Positions 18,927 through 29,568 of a stretch of 31,418 nt of DNA are shown piece by piece (position 1 is the first letter of the stretch; each line of letters begins with the position of its first letter). The translations under genes were made by a program, and so were the position numbers. The DNA comes from Nemertoderma westbladi (taxonomy: Eukaryota; Xenacoelomorpha; Nemertodermatida; Nemertodermatidae). The notes beneath the pieces were generated by a model. That model ran no database searches, had not been told where the DNA came from, and saw only the letters and a program-made list of their open reading frames with translations. The stretch covers positions 1 through 31,418 of the forward strand of contig JAUCBJ010005167.1 in NCBI GenBank assembly GCA_032718475.1, written 5' to 3'.

Positions 18927-19620
18927 TTGCCGAAATGCAACTATGAGTTGCCGAAATGAAACTATGAGTTGCCGAAATGAAACTATGAGTTGCCGAAATG
19001 AAACTATGAGTTGCCGAAATGAAACTATGAGTTGCCGAAATGAAACTATGAGTTGCCGAAATGAAACTATGAGTTGCCGAAATGAAACTATGAGTTGCCG
19101 AAATGCGACTATGAGTTGCCGAAATGAAACTATGAGTTGCCGAAATGAAACTATGAGTTGCCGAAATGAAACTATGAGTTGCCGAAATGAAACTATGAGT
19201 TGCCGAAATGAAACTATGAGTTGCCGAAATGAAACTATGAGTTGCCGAAATGAAACTATGAGTTGCCGAAATGAAACTATGAGTTGCCGAAATGAAACTA
19301 TGAGTTGCCGAAATGCGACTATGAGTTGCCGAAATGAAACTATGAGTTGCCGAAATGAAACTATGAGTTGCCGAAATGAAACTATGAGTTGCCGAAATGA
19401 AACTATGAGTTGCCGAAATGAAACTATGAGTTGCCGAAATGAAACTATGAGTTGCCGAAATGAAACTATGAGTTGCCGAAATGAAACTATGAGTTGCCGA
19501 AATGCGACTATGAGTTGCCGAAATGCAATGTTGCCGAAACGCAACATTGCATGTTGCCGAAACGCGACTATGATTTTCCGAAACGCGTCTCTAAAGCTAC
19601 TATGAGTTGCCGAAACGCGA
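18927..19620 (+). repeat. 21-bp tandem array, about 28 units plus degenerate flanks
   Basis: The unit ATGAGTTGCCGAAATGAAAC plus one T is nearly perfect from 18944 to about 19520. Variant units carry GCAACT (18937) or GCGACT (19105, 19315, 19504), spaced 8, 10 and 9 units apart. Because 21 is a multiple of three, both strands are open for over 200 codons; these frames are artefacts. The right edge (19524-19551) is a perfect 11-bp inverted repeat with a 6-nt loop (TGCAATGTTGC/GCAACATTGCA). The array ends about 80 bp before exon 3. Confidence 0.95.
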
Positions 19621-19701
19621 TAACACCCCTAAAATCTACCAAATATAATATAAATTTAGTAGCTAGGAATTTATATTTAATTCCGATCGTTTGTCTCGCA
19701 G

Positions 19702-19841
19702 ATTGAAATAGTCACTGGTATGAATTTCGAGTTAACCGCTTCGGAGATCAGTTCATCGTTTCTTTCTCTCATAGACATTGGTAACCTGGATACCACGCTA
19801 GTGGAAGCTGTGGATGAACTTTATCCAGTCCTTGTTAACAG
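19702..19841 (+). CDS. Exon 3: extracellular segment
   Basis: A pyrimidine-rich acceptor, TTTGTCTCGCAG, ends at 19701; the donor is GTACGT at 19842. The frame reads IEIVTGMNFELTASEISSSF, then LSLIDIGNLDTTLVEAVDEL and YPVLVNR, and its last two bases join exon 4 to give Arg. Joining to exon 2 with the 11622 donor gives a stop after one residue, unless the acceptor is the weaker ATAG at 19708-19711 (then ...PVVTGMNF...). Otherwise exon 2 uses its weaker donor at 11618, or an exon is missing between. The 3' phase with exon 4 is unambiguous. NRS at the exon 3/4 junction is a glycosylation sequon. Confidence 0.7.
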
Positions 19842-19989
19842 GTACGTAAGTACCCGTACCAGTACTGTAAAATATAAAGAGATATATAAATGGATTGATA
19901 TTCTTTTTTAAATATATTCAATGTATTTATTACCCATAGCTATCATAGTTAAGGCTAACTTAACACCAAACCCGCTAACTTTCCCAGAT

Positions 19990-22900
19990 AATAGGCATCC
20001 TTAGAGTTAACTATCCGACACATCCTTGAGTTAACTATCCGACACATCATTAGAGTTAACTATCCGACACATCATTAGAGTTAACTATCCGACACATCGT
20101 TAGAATTAACTATCCGACACATCGTTAGAGTTAACTATCCGACACATCCTTAGTTAACTATCCGACACATCATTAGAGTTAACTATCCGACACATCCTTA
20201 GTTAACTATCCGACACATCGTTAGAATTAACTATCCGACACATCATTAGAGTTAACTATCCGACACATCCTTAGTTAACTATCCGACACATCGTTAGAGT
20301 TAACTATCCTACACATCGTTAGAGTTAACTATCCGACACATCCTTAGAGTTAACTATCCGACACATCCTTAGAGTTAACTATCCGACACATCCTTAGTTA
20401 ACTATCCGACACATCGTTAGAGTTAACTATCCTACACATCGTTAGAGTTAACTATCCGACACATCCTTAGAGTTAACTATCCGACACATCCTTAGAGTTA
20501 ACTATCCGACACATCCTTAGAGTTAACTATCCGACACATCCTTAGTTAACTATCCGACACATCATTAGAGTTAACTATCCGACACATCCTTAGAGTTAAC
20601 TATCCGACACATCCTTAGAGTTAACTATCCGACACATCCTTAGAGTTAACTATCAGACACATCCTTAGAGTTAACTATCCGACACATCCTTAGTTAACTA
20701 TCCGACACATCGTTAGAGTTAACTATCCTACACATCGTTAGAGTTAACTATCCGACACATCCTTAGAGTTAACTATCCGACACATCATTCGAGTTAACTA
20801 TCCGACACATCCTTAGAGTTAACTATCCGACACATCGTTAGAGTTAACTATCCGACACATCGTTAAAGTTAATTATCCGACACATCCTTAGAGTTAACTA
20901 TCCAACACATCCTTAGAGTTAACTATCCGACACATCCTTAGAGTTAACTATCCGACACATCCTTAGAGTTAACTATCCTACACATCCTTAGAGTTAACTA
21001 TCCGACACATCCTTAGTTAACTATCCGACACATCATTAGAGTTAACTATCCGACACATCCTTAGAGTTAACTATCCTACACATCCTTAGAGTTAACTATC
21101 CGACACATCCTTAGTTAACTATCCGACACATCATTCGAGTTAACTATCCGACACATCCTTAGAGTTAACTATCCGACACATCGTTAGAGTTAACTATCCG
21201 ACACATCGTTAAAGTTAATTATCCGACACATCCTTAGAGTTAACTATCCAACACATCCTTAGAGTTAACTATCCGACACATCCTTAGTTAACTATCCGAC
21301 ACATCGTTAGAGTTAACTATCCTACACATCGTTAGAGTTAACTATCCGACACATCCTTAGAGTTAACTATCCGACACATCCTTAGAGTTAACTATCCGAC
21401 ACATCCTTAGAGTTAACTATCCTACACATCCTTAGAGTTAACTATCCGACACATCCTTAGTTAACTATCCGACACATCATTAGAGTTAACTATCCGACAC
21501 ATCCTTAGAGTTAACTATCCGACACTTCCTTAGAGTTAACTATCCGACACATCCTTAGAGTTAACTATCCGACACATCCTTAGTTAACTATCCGACACAT
21601 CATTAGAGTTAACTATCCGACACATCCTTAGAGTTAACTATCCGACACATCCTTAGAGTTAACTATCCGACACATCCTTAGAGTTAACTATCCTACACAT
21701 CCTTAGAGTTAACTATCCGACACATCCTTAGTTAACTATCCGACACATCATTAGAGTTAACTATCCGACACATCCTTAGAGTTAACTATCCGACACTTCC
21801 TTAGAGTTAACTATCCTACACATCCTTAGAGTTAACTATCCGACACATCCTTAGTTAACTATCCGACACATCCTTAGAGTTAACTATCCGACACATCCTT
21901 GGAGTAAACTATCCGACACATCCTTAGAGTTAACTATCCGACATATCCTTAGAGTTAACTATCCGACACATCATTAGAGTTAACTATCCGACACATCGTT
22001 AGAGTTAACTATCCGACACATAATTAGAGTTAACTATCCGACACATCCTTAGAGTTAACTATCCGACATATCCTTAGAGTTAACTATCCGACACATCATT
22101 AGAGTTAATTAACTATCCGACACATCCTTAGAGTTAACTATCCGACACACCATTAGAGTTAACTATCCTACACATCCTTAGAGTTAACTATCCGACACAT
22201 CCTTAGTTAACTATCCGACACATCATTAGAGTTAACTATCCGACACATCCTTAGAGTTAACTATCCGACACATCATTAGAGTTAACTATCCAACACATCA
22301 TTAGAGTTAACTATCCGACACATCGTTAGAGTTAACTATCCGACACATCGTTAGAGTTAACTATCCGACACATCATTAGAGTTAACTATCCGACACATCC
22401 TTAGTTAACTATCCGACACATCGTTAGAGTTAACTATCCGACACATCGTTAGAGTTAACTATCCGACACATCGTTAGAGTTAACTATCCGACACATCCTT
22501 AGAGTTAATTAACTATCCGACACATCCTTAGAGTTAACTATCCGACACATCATTAGAGTTAACTATCCTACACATCCTTAGAGTTAACTATCCGACACAT
22601 CCTTAGAGTTAACTATCCGACATATCGTTAGAGTTAACTATCCGACACATCGTTAGAGTTAACTATCCGACACATCCTTAGAGTGAACTATCCGACACAT
22701 CCTTAGTTAAATATCCGACACATCCTTAGAGTTAACTATCCGACACATCGTTAGAGTTAACTATCCGACACATCCTTAGAGTTAACTATCCGACACATCC
22801 TTAGTTAACTATCTGACACATCGTTGGAGTTAACTATCCGACACATCATTAGAGTTAACTATCCGACACATCCTTAGAGTTAACTATCAGACACATCATT

Positions 22901-25552
22901 AGAGTTAAATATGAGACACATCATTAGAGTTAACTATCCGACACATCTTTGGAGTTAACTATCCGACACATCATTCGAGTTAACTATCCGACACATCCTT
23001 GGAGATAACTATCCGACACATCCTTAGTTAACTATCCGACATATCGTTATAGTTAACTATCCGACACATCCTTGGAGTTAACTATCCGACACATCCTTAG
23101 AGTTAACTATCCGACACATCCTTAGAGTTAACTATCCGACACATCCTTAGTTAACTATCCAACACATCGTTAGAGTTAACTATCCGACATATCCTTAGAG
23201 TTAACTATCCGACACACCCTTAGAGTTAACTATCCGACACATCCTTAGAGTTAACTATCCGACACATCCTTGGAGTTAACTATCCGACACATCCTTAGTG
23301 AACTATCCGACACATCGTTAAAGTTAATTATCCGACACATCCTTGGAGTTAACTATCCGACACATCCTTAGAGTTAACTATCCGACATATCCTTGGAGTT
23401 AACTATCCGACACATCCTTAGAGTTAACTATGCGACACATCGTTAGAATTAACAATCCTACACATCGTTAGAGTTAACTATCACGCACATCCTTGGAGTT
23501 AACTATCCGACACATCCTTAGTTAACTATCCGACACATCCTTAGTTAACTATCCGACACATCGTTAGAGTTAACTATCCGACACATCGTTAGAGTTAACT
23601 ATAACTATCCGACACATCATTAGAGTTAACTATCCGACACATTCTTAGAGTTAACTATCCGACACATCCTTAGAGTTAACTATCAGACACATCCTTAGAG
23701 TTAACTATCCGACACATCCTTAGTTAACTATCCGACACATCGTTAGAGTTAACTATCCTACACATCGTTAGAGTTAACTATCCGACACATCCTTAGAGTT
23801 AACTATCCGACACATCCTTAGAGTTAACTATCCGACACATCCTTAGAGTTAACTATCCGACACATCATTAGAGTTAACTATCCGACACATCCTTAGAGTT
23901 AACTATCCGACACATCCTTAGAGTTAACTATCCGACACATCCTTAGAGTTAACTATCAGACACATCCTTAGAGTTAACTATCCGACACATCCTTAGTTAA
24001 CTATCCGACACATCGTTAGAGTTAACTATCCTACACATCGTTAGAGTTAACTATCCGACACATCCTTAGAGTTAACTATCCGACACATCCTTAGAGTTAA
24101 CTATCCGACACATCCTTAGTTAACTATCCGACACATCGTTAGAGTTAACTATCCGACACATCGTTAGAGTTAACTATCCTACACATCGTTAGAGTTAACT
24201 ATCCGACACATCCTTAGAGTTAACTATCCGACACATCCTTAGAGTTAACTATCCGACACATCCTTAGAGTTAACTATCCGACACATCCTTAGTTAACTAT
24301 CCGACACATCGTTAGAGTTAACTATCCGACACATCGTTAGAGTTAACTATAACTATCCGACACATCATTAGAGTTAACTATCCGACACATTCTTAGAGTT
24401 AACTATCCGACACATCCTTAGAGTTAACTATCCAACACATCCTTAGAGTTAACTATCAGACACATCCTTAGAGTAAACTATCCGACACATCCTTAGTTAA
24501 CTATCCGACACATCCTTAGAGTTAACTATCCGACACATCCTTAGAGTTAACTATCCGACACATCCTTAGAGTTAACTATCCGACATATCGTTAGAGTTAA
24601 CTATCCGACACATCGTTAGAGTTAACTATCCGACACATCCTTAGAGTGAACTATCCGACACATCCTTAGTTAAATATCCGACACATCCTTAGAGTTAACT
24701 ATCCGACACATCGTTAGAGTTAACTATCCGACACATCCTTAGAGTTAACTATCCGACACATCCTTAGTTAACTATCTGACACATCGTTGGAGTTAACTAT
24801 CCGACACATCATTAGAGTTAACTATCCGACACATCCTTAGAGTTAACTATCAGACACATCATTAGAGTTAAATATGAGACACATCATTAGAGTTAACTAT
24901 CCGACACATCCTTGGAGTTAACTATCCGACACATCATTCGAGTTAACTATCCGACACATCCTTGGAGTTAACTATCCGACATATCCTTAGAGTTAACTAT
25001 CCTACACATCCTTAGTTAACTATCCGACACATCCTTAGAGTTAACTATCCGACACATCCTTAGAGTTAACTATCCGACACATCCTTAGAGTTAACTATCC
25101 GACACATCCTAAGAGTTAACTGTCCGACACATCCTTAGTTAACTATCCGACACATCCTTAGTTAACTATCCGACACATCCTTAGAGTTAACTATCCGACA
25201 CATCCTTAGAGTTAACTATCCGACACATCCTTAGAGTTAACTATCCGACACATCCTTAGAGTTAACTATCCGACACATCATTAGAGTTAACTATCCGACA
25301 CATCCTTAGAGTTAACTATCCGACACATCCTTAGAGTTAACTATCCGACACATCCTTAGAGTTAACTATCCGACACATCCTTAGTTAACTATCCGACACA
25401 TCGTTAAAGTTAATTATCCGACACATCCTTAGAGTTAACTATCCGACACATCCTTAGAGTTAACTATCCGACACATCCTTAGAGTTAACTATCCGACACA
25501 TCCTTAGAGTTAACTATCCGACACATCGTTAGAGTTAACTATCCGACACATC
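19990..25552. repeat. 5.56-kb satellite array of 25- and 23-bp units in intron 3
   Basis: About 220 units. The common form is GAGTTAACTATCCGACACAT followed by C-C/A/G-TTA; a 23-bp form lacks two bases (CCTTAGTTAAC). Every unit holds the palindrome GTTAAC. Variant units reveal higher-order copies: a block near 22570-22990 (with ATCTGACACATCGTTGGAG and ATATGAGACAC) recurs 1963 bp later; TAACTATAACTATCC recurs at 748 bp (23597, 24345); CGTTAAAGTTAATTATCC recurs at 346 bp (20861, 21207). It is not a CRISPR: there are no unique spacers. It has no coding capacity and makes up two thirds of intron 3. Confidence 0.97.
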
Positions 25553-26339
25553 CATGTGAAACAGAAGGCCTACCAGAACCGCTATTAATTGTACCGTCCT
25601 AGCCTACACCAGGCTTCAAACCAAAGTAATAATGCATTTTAAGTTCTGTATTAAAGTGAAATATAATTAATTCTTTTTTTTTTTTATTGATCTAAACTAA
25701 ACCTTGATGTATAAATTATGAATAATAGAGGCTCGACACTCAAAAACAAAGAAAAAGCCACAAGTTTTTTGCATCAACTGGAGGCCAAACTAGAGCTTAT
25801 TAGTAGATTATAACTTTATATAGATTATTATTCAGCGACCTTCAATTCACTTAATCACTTCCCACATTCCCTGTCCTTTATTTATCTTTTAATCGGATCA
25901 GACGGAAGTTAATTTTTTTAATGTTTCAAGAATTTAATAAAATATGTGTAACGAATTACCGAATTATTCTTTGTACACCAATGAGCATTATTACAAATAT
26001 AATAAACTGGTAGGTAAATCGGTCAGGATCTTTTAATATTAACTTTCTTCAATAATTATTTATAAGTCACCGAAGGTAACACTAATTATTATTGGGGATT
26101 AATTCCGTTCACGTTTCTGGGGAATTTCGGTTGATGTCAAAGTTTCTAATAGAATATTCATGATATGGTATAACCTTAGGTTGCCTTTTCTTTGTGTTGC
26201 TTGTGAAGTTCGATCGATCTCTGTTACTGTGGCATTTCGCCAAATAGTATAATATTATGCCGGATTAGAATAGGGTTGATTACCCATGCTGATAAATGAA
26301 TGCCGAAGCGGCCTGTGGGATATAGTATAGGGTGATCGT
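25553..26339. other. Intron 3 spacer between two arrays
   Basis: AT-rich, no exon recognised. The first bases (CCATGTGAAACAG, GCCTACCAG) and AAAGTGAAATATAA (25653-25666) faintly recall pieces of the 14356-14686 element, too weakly to call a copy. Confidence 0.5.
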
Positions 26340-26354
26340 GGGCGTGTAGGCCTA

Positions 26355-27183
26355 CTGCATGTTTGGTAGTGCGCTGCATGTGTGATACCGTTGGTTGCTC
26401 GTGTGCTGCATGTTTGATACCGTTGGTTGCTCGTGTGCTGCATGTTTGATACCGTTAGTTGCTCGTGTGCTGCATGTTTGATACCGTTAGTTGCTCGTGC
26501 GCTGCATGTGTGATACCGTTGGTTGCTCGTGTGCTGCATGTTTGATACCGTTGGTTGCTCGTGTGCTGCATGTTTGATACCGTTAGTTGCTCGTGTGCTG
26601 CTTGTCTGGTTCCGTTGGTTGGCGTGTGCTGCATATAATTGATCGTGTCATGCATGTTTGGTTCCATTGGATGGTCGTGTGCTGCATGTTTGGTTCCGTT
26701 GGTTGGCCGTGTGCTGCATGTTTGGTATCGTTGTTTGGTCGTGTGCTGCATGTCTGGTTCCATTGTTTGGTAGTACGCTGGATGTTTGATACAGTTGGTT
26801 GGTCGTGTGCTGCATGTTTGATGCCGTTGGTTGTTCGTGTGCTGCATGTTTGATGCCGTTGGTTGGTCGTGTGCTGCATGTTTGGTATCGTTGTTTGGTC
26901 GTGTGATGCATGTTTGGATCCGTTGGTTGGTCGTGCGCTGCTTGTTTGGTTCCGATGGTTGGTAGTGTGCTGCATGTCTGGTTCCATTGTTTCGTAGTAC
27001 GCCGGTTCTTTGATACAGTTGGTTGGTCGTGTGCTGCATGTTTGATGCCGTTGTTTGGTCGTGTGCTGCATGTTTGGTTCCGTTGGATGGTCGTATGCTG
27101 CATGTTTGGTTCCGTTGGATGGTCGTGTGCTGCATGTTTGGTTCCGTTGGATGGTCGTGTGCTGCATGTTTGGTTCCGTTGGT
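26355..27183. repeat. 32-bp tandem array, about 26 units, in intron 3
   Basis: Unit GTGCTGCATGTTTGGTTCCG followed by TTGGTTGGTCGT, with subtypes: GATACCG...TTGCTC units dominate the left, GGTTCCG...GATGGTC units the right. The segment TGTCTGGTTCCATTGTTT recurs 224 bp later (26751, 26975), exactly seven units, and TTTGGTATCGTTGTTTGGTC recurs 160 bp later (26721, 26881), five units. Because 32 is not a multiple of three, the long open frames on both strands pass through all phases of the repeat; they are artefacts. Confidence 0.95.
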
Positions 27184-27524
27184 AATACATTGTTGTTAAT
27201 TATTATTTCGTTATATTATTGTTATATAATATCTAATATATCGTTATATTTTGTAATCCTGACTTTTTTTCTAAAAAAAATTGGGAAATTGAAATATCAC
27301 TTCAGCAATTTGTTTTGGCAGCAACCAAACATCATGGGTCATGATCATCCCGGAAAGTAAAATATATGACAAGATATTACCGATAGAAACAGGGACTTTA
27401 CACCTGCCGAACTCCCGAGAAGCATTAAAGCCAATCATAAAGTGAGTTGAATAGATGAATTCCCTGGGAGAAACCAGTACCACGGAGACTGGTGGAAGGA
27501 ATTTAGTCAATGAGCTCTCCGGAA
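27184..27524. other. Intron 3 spacer, nothing recognised
   Basis: AT-rich; no exon or repeat family could be supported. Confidence 0.5.
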
Positions 27525-27736
27525 CGCCGATTACAGTTCAGTGAGCACTCCATTCCTGGAGAAGTAAACATGATGTCATATCAGAGCTACTTTTCTGGAA
27601 ACCAACACAAGGAAGGCGTAGCCGTGGACGACCAGATGACTTCTATAGACCAACGAATAGTGGACTTTGGAGAAACGCAATTGCGACAACCATGGTGATG
27701 GAGAATCGGAAACGATCTCGATTTCCAATGTTCTAG
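27525..27736 (+). pseudogene. LINE C-terminal fragment, degraded
   Basis: After one frame change near 27575 the translation reads RRLQFSEHSI, then ELLFWKPTQGRRSRGRPDD and GLWRNAIA, ending at 27736. The order R-R-L-x-F ... LLFW-x-P-x-x-G-x-RSRGRP ... W-R-x-A is the usual tail of LINE reverse transcriptase proteins. No upstream RT domain remains. It differs in detail from the 7232-7752 fragment, so it is probably another family. Confidence 0.65.
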
Positions 27737-27837
27737 TTCGCTCAAACTAGTAGTAGTAGTAGAGTGGGGTAACATTTGTGTTACGTTAGGTTTTAAGAAA
27801 CCTTGTCAATTAAATAATTCATTAATAAAAATTTAGT

Positions 27838-27888
27838 ACTCAAGTACACAGCTCCTACCAGACACTATATAATATTGGGAGTAATTTC
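27838..27888 (+). mobile_element. Short remnant related to the 7.2-kb LINE fragment
   Basis: CAAGTACACAGCTCCTACCA then GACACTATATAATATTGG-like sequence matches 7436-7485 with small gaps. About 50 bp; only a sliver of the element remains. Confidence 0.5.
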
Positions 27889-27989
27889 TTCTCATTTGAA
27901 CAATGTTATCTGAAATATTCCCGCACCAACCCTTTTACTGTATTTGATTAGTGTTTAATTTATTTTATTTGTTGTATTTTTGATTTTAG

Positions 27990-28210
27990 ATCAAAGGAAG
28001 TTATGGGTAAGAAACAACCCTGCAGTGATAATGAATGCGACCCCGGAAATCACGGTCAGCTTCCAGTCACTACCAAGGAACACATTATTATCACCTGGGT
28101 GAGCGTCCTCTTATTAGCTGTTTCCATGGCAATACTCCTGCTCGCCTATAGGATAATTATATGGAAAGCTTCGAGTGACTACAATAAACTAGGGAAGTCG
28201 GATGAAGCCG
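27990..28210 (+). CDS. Exon 4: juxtamembrane and transmembrane segment
   Basis: Acceptor TGATTTTAG at 27981-27989, donor GTTAGT at 28211. The frame reads SKEVMGKKQPCSDNECDPGN, HGQLPVTTKEH, then the hydrophobic IIITWVSVLLLAVSMAILLL (about 28084-28149), followed by AYRIIIWKASSDYNKLGK. The ~22-residue hydrophobic run with Arg/Lys just after it fits a type I single-pass helix with the C-terminus inside. The two cysteines (PCSDNEC) lie just outside the membrane. The exon ends one base into a codon completed by exon 5 as Val. The internal ATG at 28003 is not needed as a start. Confidence 0.85.
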
Positions 28211-28590
28211 GTTAGTATTATGATAAATTTCTTAAAAATGTAAAAATCTGGTAAAAAGTTTGTGGAAGTAGGCCTAGAACATTTCTAAAATGTTCGTCAT
28301 TCGTCACGTTTTGTTGTGAATAAAATAAACTTTAATTATTTCGCCCAACTACGACATTAACGTAATTTAATGTTGTCTACCTGGACTCACACTAAGCAAC
28401 TTTTTGTTATTGTTACAGCAAATTGTTTCAGCATCTTATCTTCAGCTCAGTTAAGCATTTAGGTTGTTTCCCACCTTGGTTTAGCTTACCGCTTATGGAA
28501 TAGATTTTGTTACTACTGTATTATATATTAAAAGTCTTAAATTAACTCATATTTAAAGGCGCTAAATTCTAATTATTGTTAATTTTACAG

Positions 28591-28934
28591 TTTCGATTGA
28601 GTTCGGAGTCCCACGAGCTTCTCAACTTCCCAAGTCTCTGTTCTTCACTCGATTAGCTAGTCGCGAGCGGTTGCCCTCGTCTAGACCAGTAAGCGCTCCG
28701 CTGTTCAGGGCCGGATCCTGCGGTGACATATTATCCAAGAAGTTGTCGGAGCACAACCGTATCGGCTACTCCTTGGAGACCTCCCCACGATTACAGAGTA
28801 ACCGCCGGTTCAGTGAGACCTCCAGCGGTTTTGCAATGTATTCAATCCGACCACATGCTCCAAATTACCCCCCGCCACCGCCTTACCCAATCGGGGGCGC
28901 TAAAATAAACGCCAGTTATGAATCATCATTTTGA
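28591..28934 (+). CDS. Exon 5: cytoplasmic tail and stop
   Basis: Acceptor TAATTTTACAG ends at 28590; the stop TGA is at 28932-28934. The frame reads V-SIEFGVPRASQLPKSLFF, TRLASRERLPSSRPVSAPLF, then GDILSKKLSEHNR, SNRRFSETSSG and HAPNYPPPPPYPIGG, ending INASYESSF. The tail is rich in Ser, Arg and Pro and looks disordered. PPPY is a PPxY motif, the core ligand of WW domains. The last four residues, ESSF, fit a class I PDZ-binding end. Several RxxS sites (for example RRFS) could be phosphorylated. These are motif matches only. Confidence 0.85.
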
Positions 28935-29568
28935 AACAGATTAATTCTGTAATTTTGATATTATTTTTGTGATCTCATTGTGCCTTATCTTGTAAACTAC
29001 GCGATATCATTCTACTTACTACTATATAGTACCATCTTGTGACGTTAGATGGTGCTATCATGTACAAAGCAAAGTCTATTGAACTGTAGAGTAATCTATG
29101 CACAGCAGTACTTATTACACTTATATTATAAAGTTATATATTATTGATAACTGCAAAACGTTGGTCGTTCTACCAGATATTATTTGTATATATCGAATTA
29201 CTTTGGAAGCAATTGATGATGCTGGCATCAATTTAATTCCAACATTTTATAATATTTTTTATAACATGAACAATATATTTTAATTAGTCCATGAGCTATG
29301 CTCCTAGCATTTTTACTGCGTTTTACTACTACCAGTACTGACTTTGTAATATTTATGTAAGTTTTTAAAAGTAGTTTAATTAAAGTAGCCAGCTTACCAG
29401 CTCAAACCATAAATGAGATCAAATATTACCGATTTACTTAATTAATACGCCTAAAATAGAGTTCGTGATATTTTTATTGATAAATAAATAATTGGCACAT
29501 TATATTTGAATACTTTGCGGTGTAAAAAGGATAAATAGAACTCTTAGAAACTGTGTTAGGCTCGGATG
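28935..29568 (+). other. Probable 3' untranslated region and downstream spacer
   Basis: AT-rich sequence after the stop codon. Candidate poly(A) signals are ATTAAA at 29379-29384 and AATAAA at 29483-29488; neither can be chosen from sequence alone. The open frame at 29098-29283 has no domain and lies in the likely UTR. Confidence 0.55.
29483..29488 (+). terminator. Candidate poly(A) signal AATAAA
   Basis: First canonical AATAAA noted on the + strand after the stop codon at 28934, about 550 bp downstream. The weaker ATTAAA at 29379 is an alternative. Confidence 0.35.

Larger units (their letters stand above)
10017..28934 (+). other. Gene locus: type I membrane protein, 3' part, five exons
   Basis: Exons at 10017-10134, 11491-11621, 19702-19841, 27990-28210 and 28591-28934 join in one frame to the stop at 28932-28934, giving about 313-315 residues. 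Introns are about 1.36, 8.1, 8.1 and 0.38 kb. The product has a Cys-containing extracellular part, an NRS glycosylation sequon just before the last extracellular stretch, one transmembrane helix and a ~130-residue cytoplasmic tail. The first exon begins inside a codon after an acceptor, so at least one 5' exon is missing. Both 8-kb introns carry transposons and satellite arrays. I do not recognise the family. The topology suggests a surface receptor or adhesion protein, but this is inference from layout only. Confidence 0.75.

Noticed and set aside
18906-19605. 213- and 220-codon frames of a seven-residue repeat on both strands
   Set aside because: The 21-bp unit is a multiple of three with no stop in several frames; there are no unique flanking domains.
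19990-25552. Possible CRISPR-like array
   Set aside because: Units are contiguous with no unique spacers, in a eukaryotic intron; it is a satellite.
26255-27190. Gln/Thr/His-rich frames of up to 226 codons
   Set aside because: The 32-bp unit cycles through all three frames, so several frames on both strands are open at once; an artefact.
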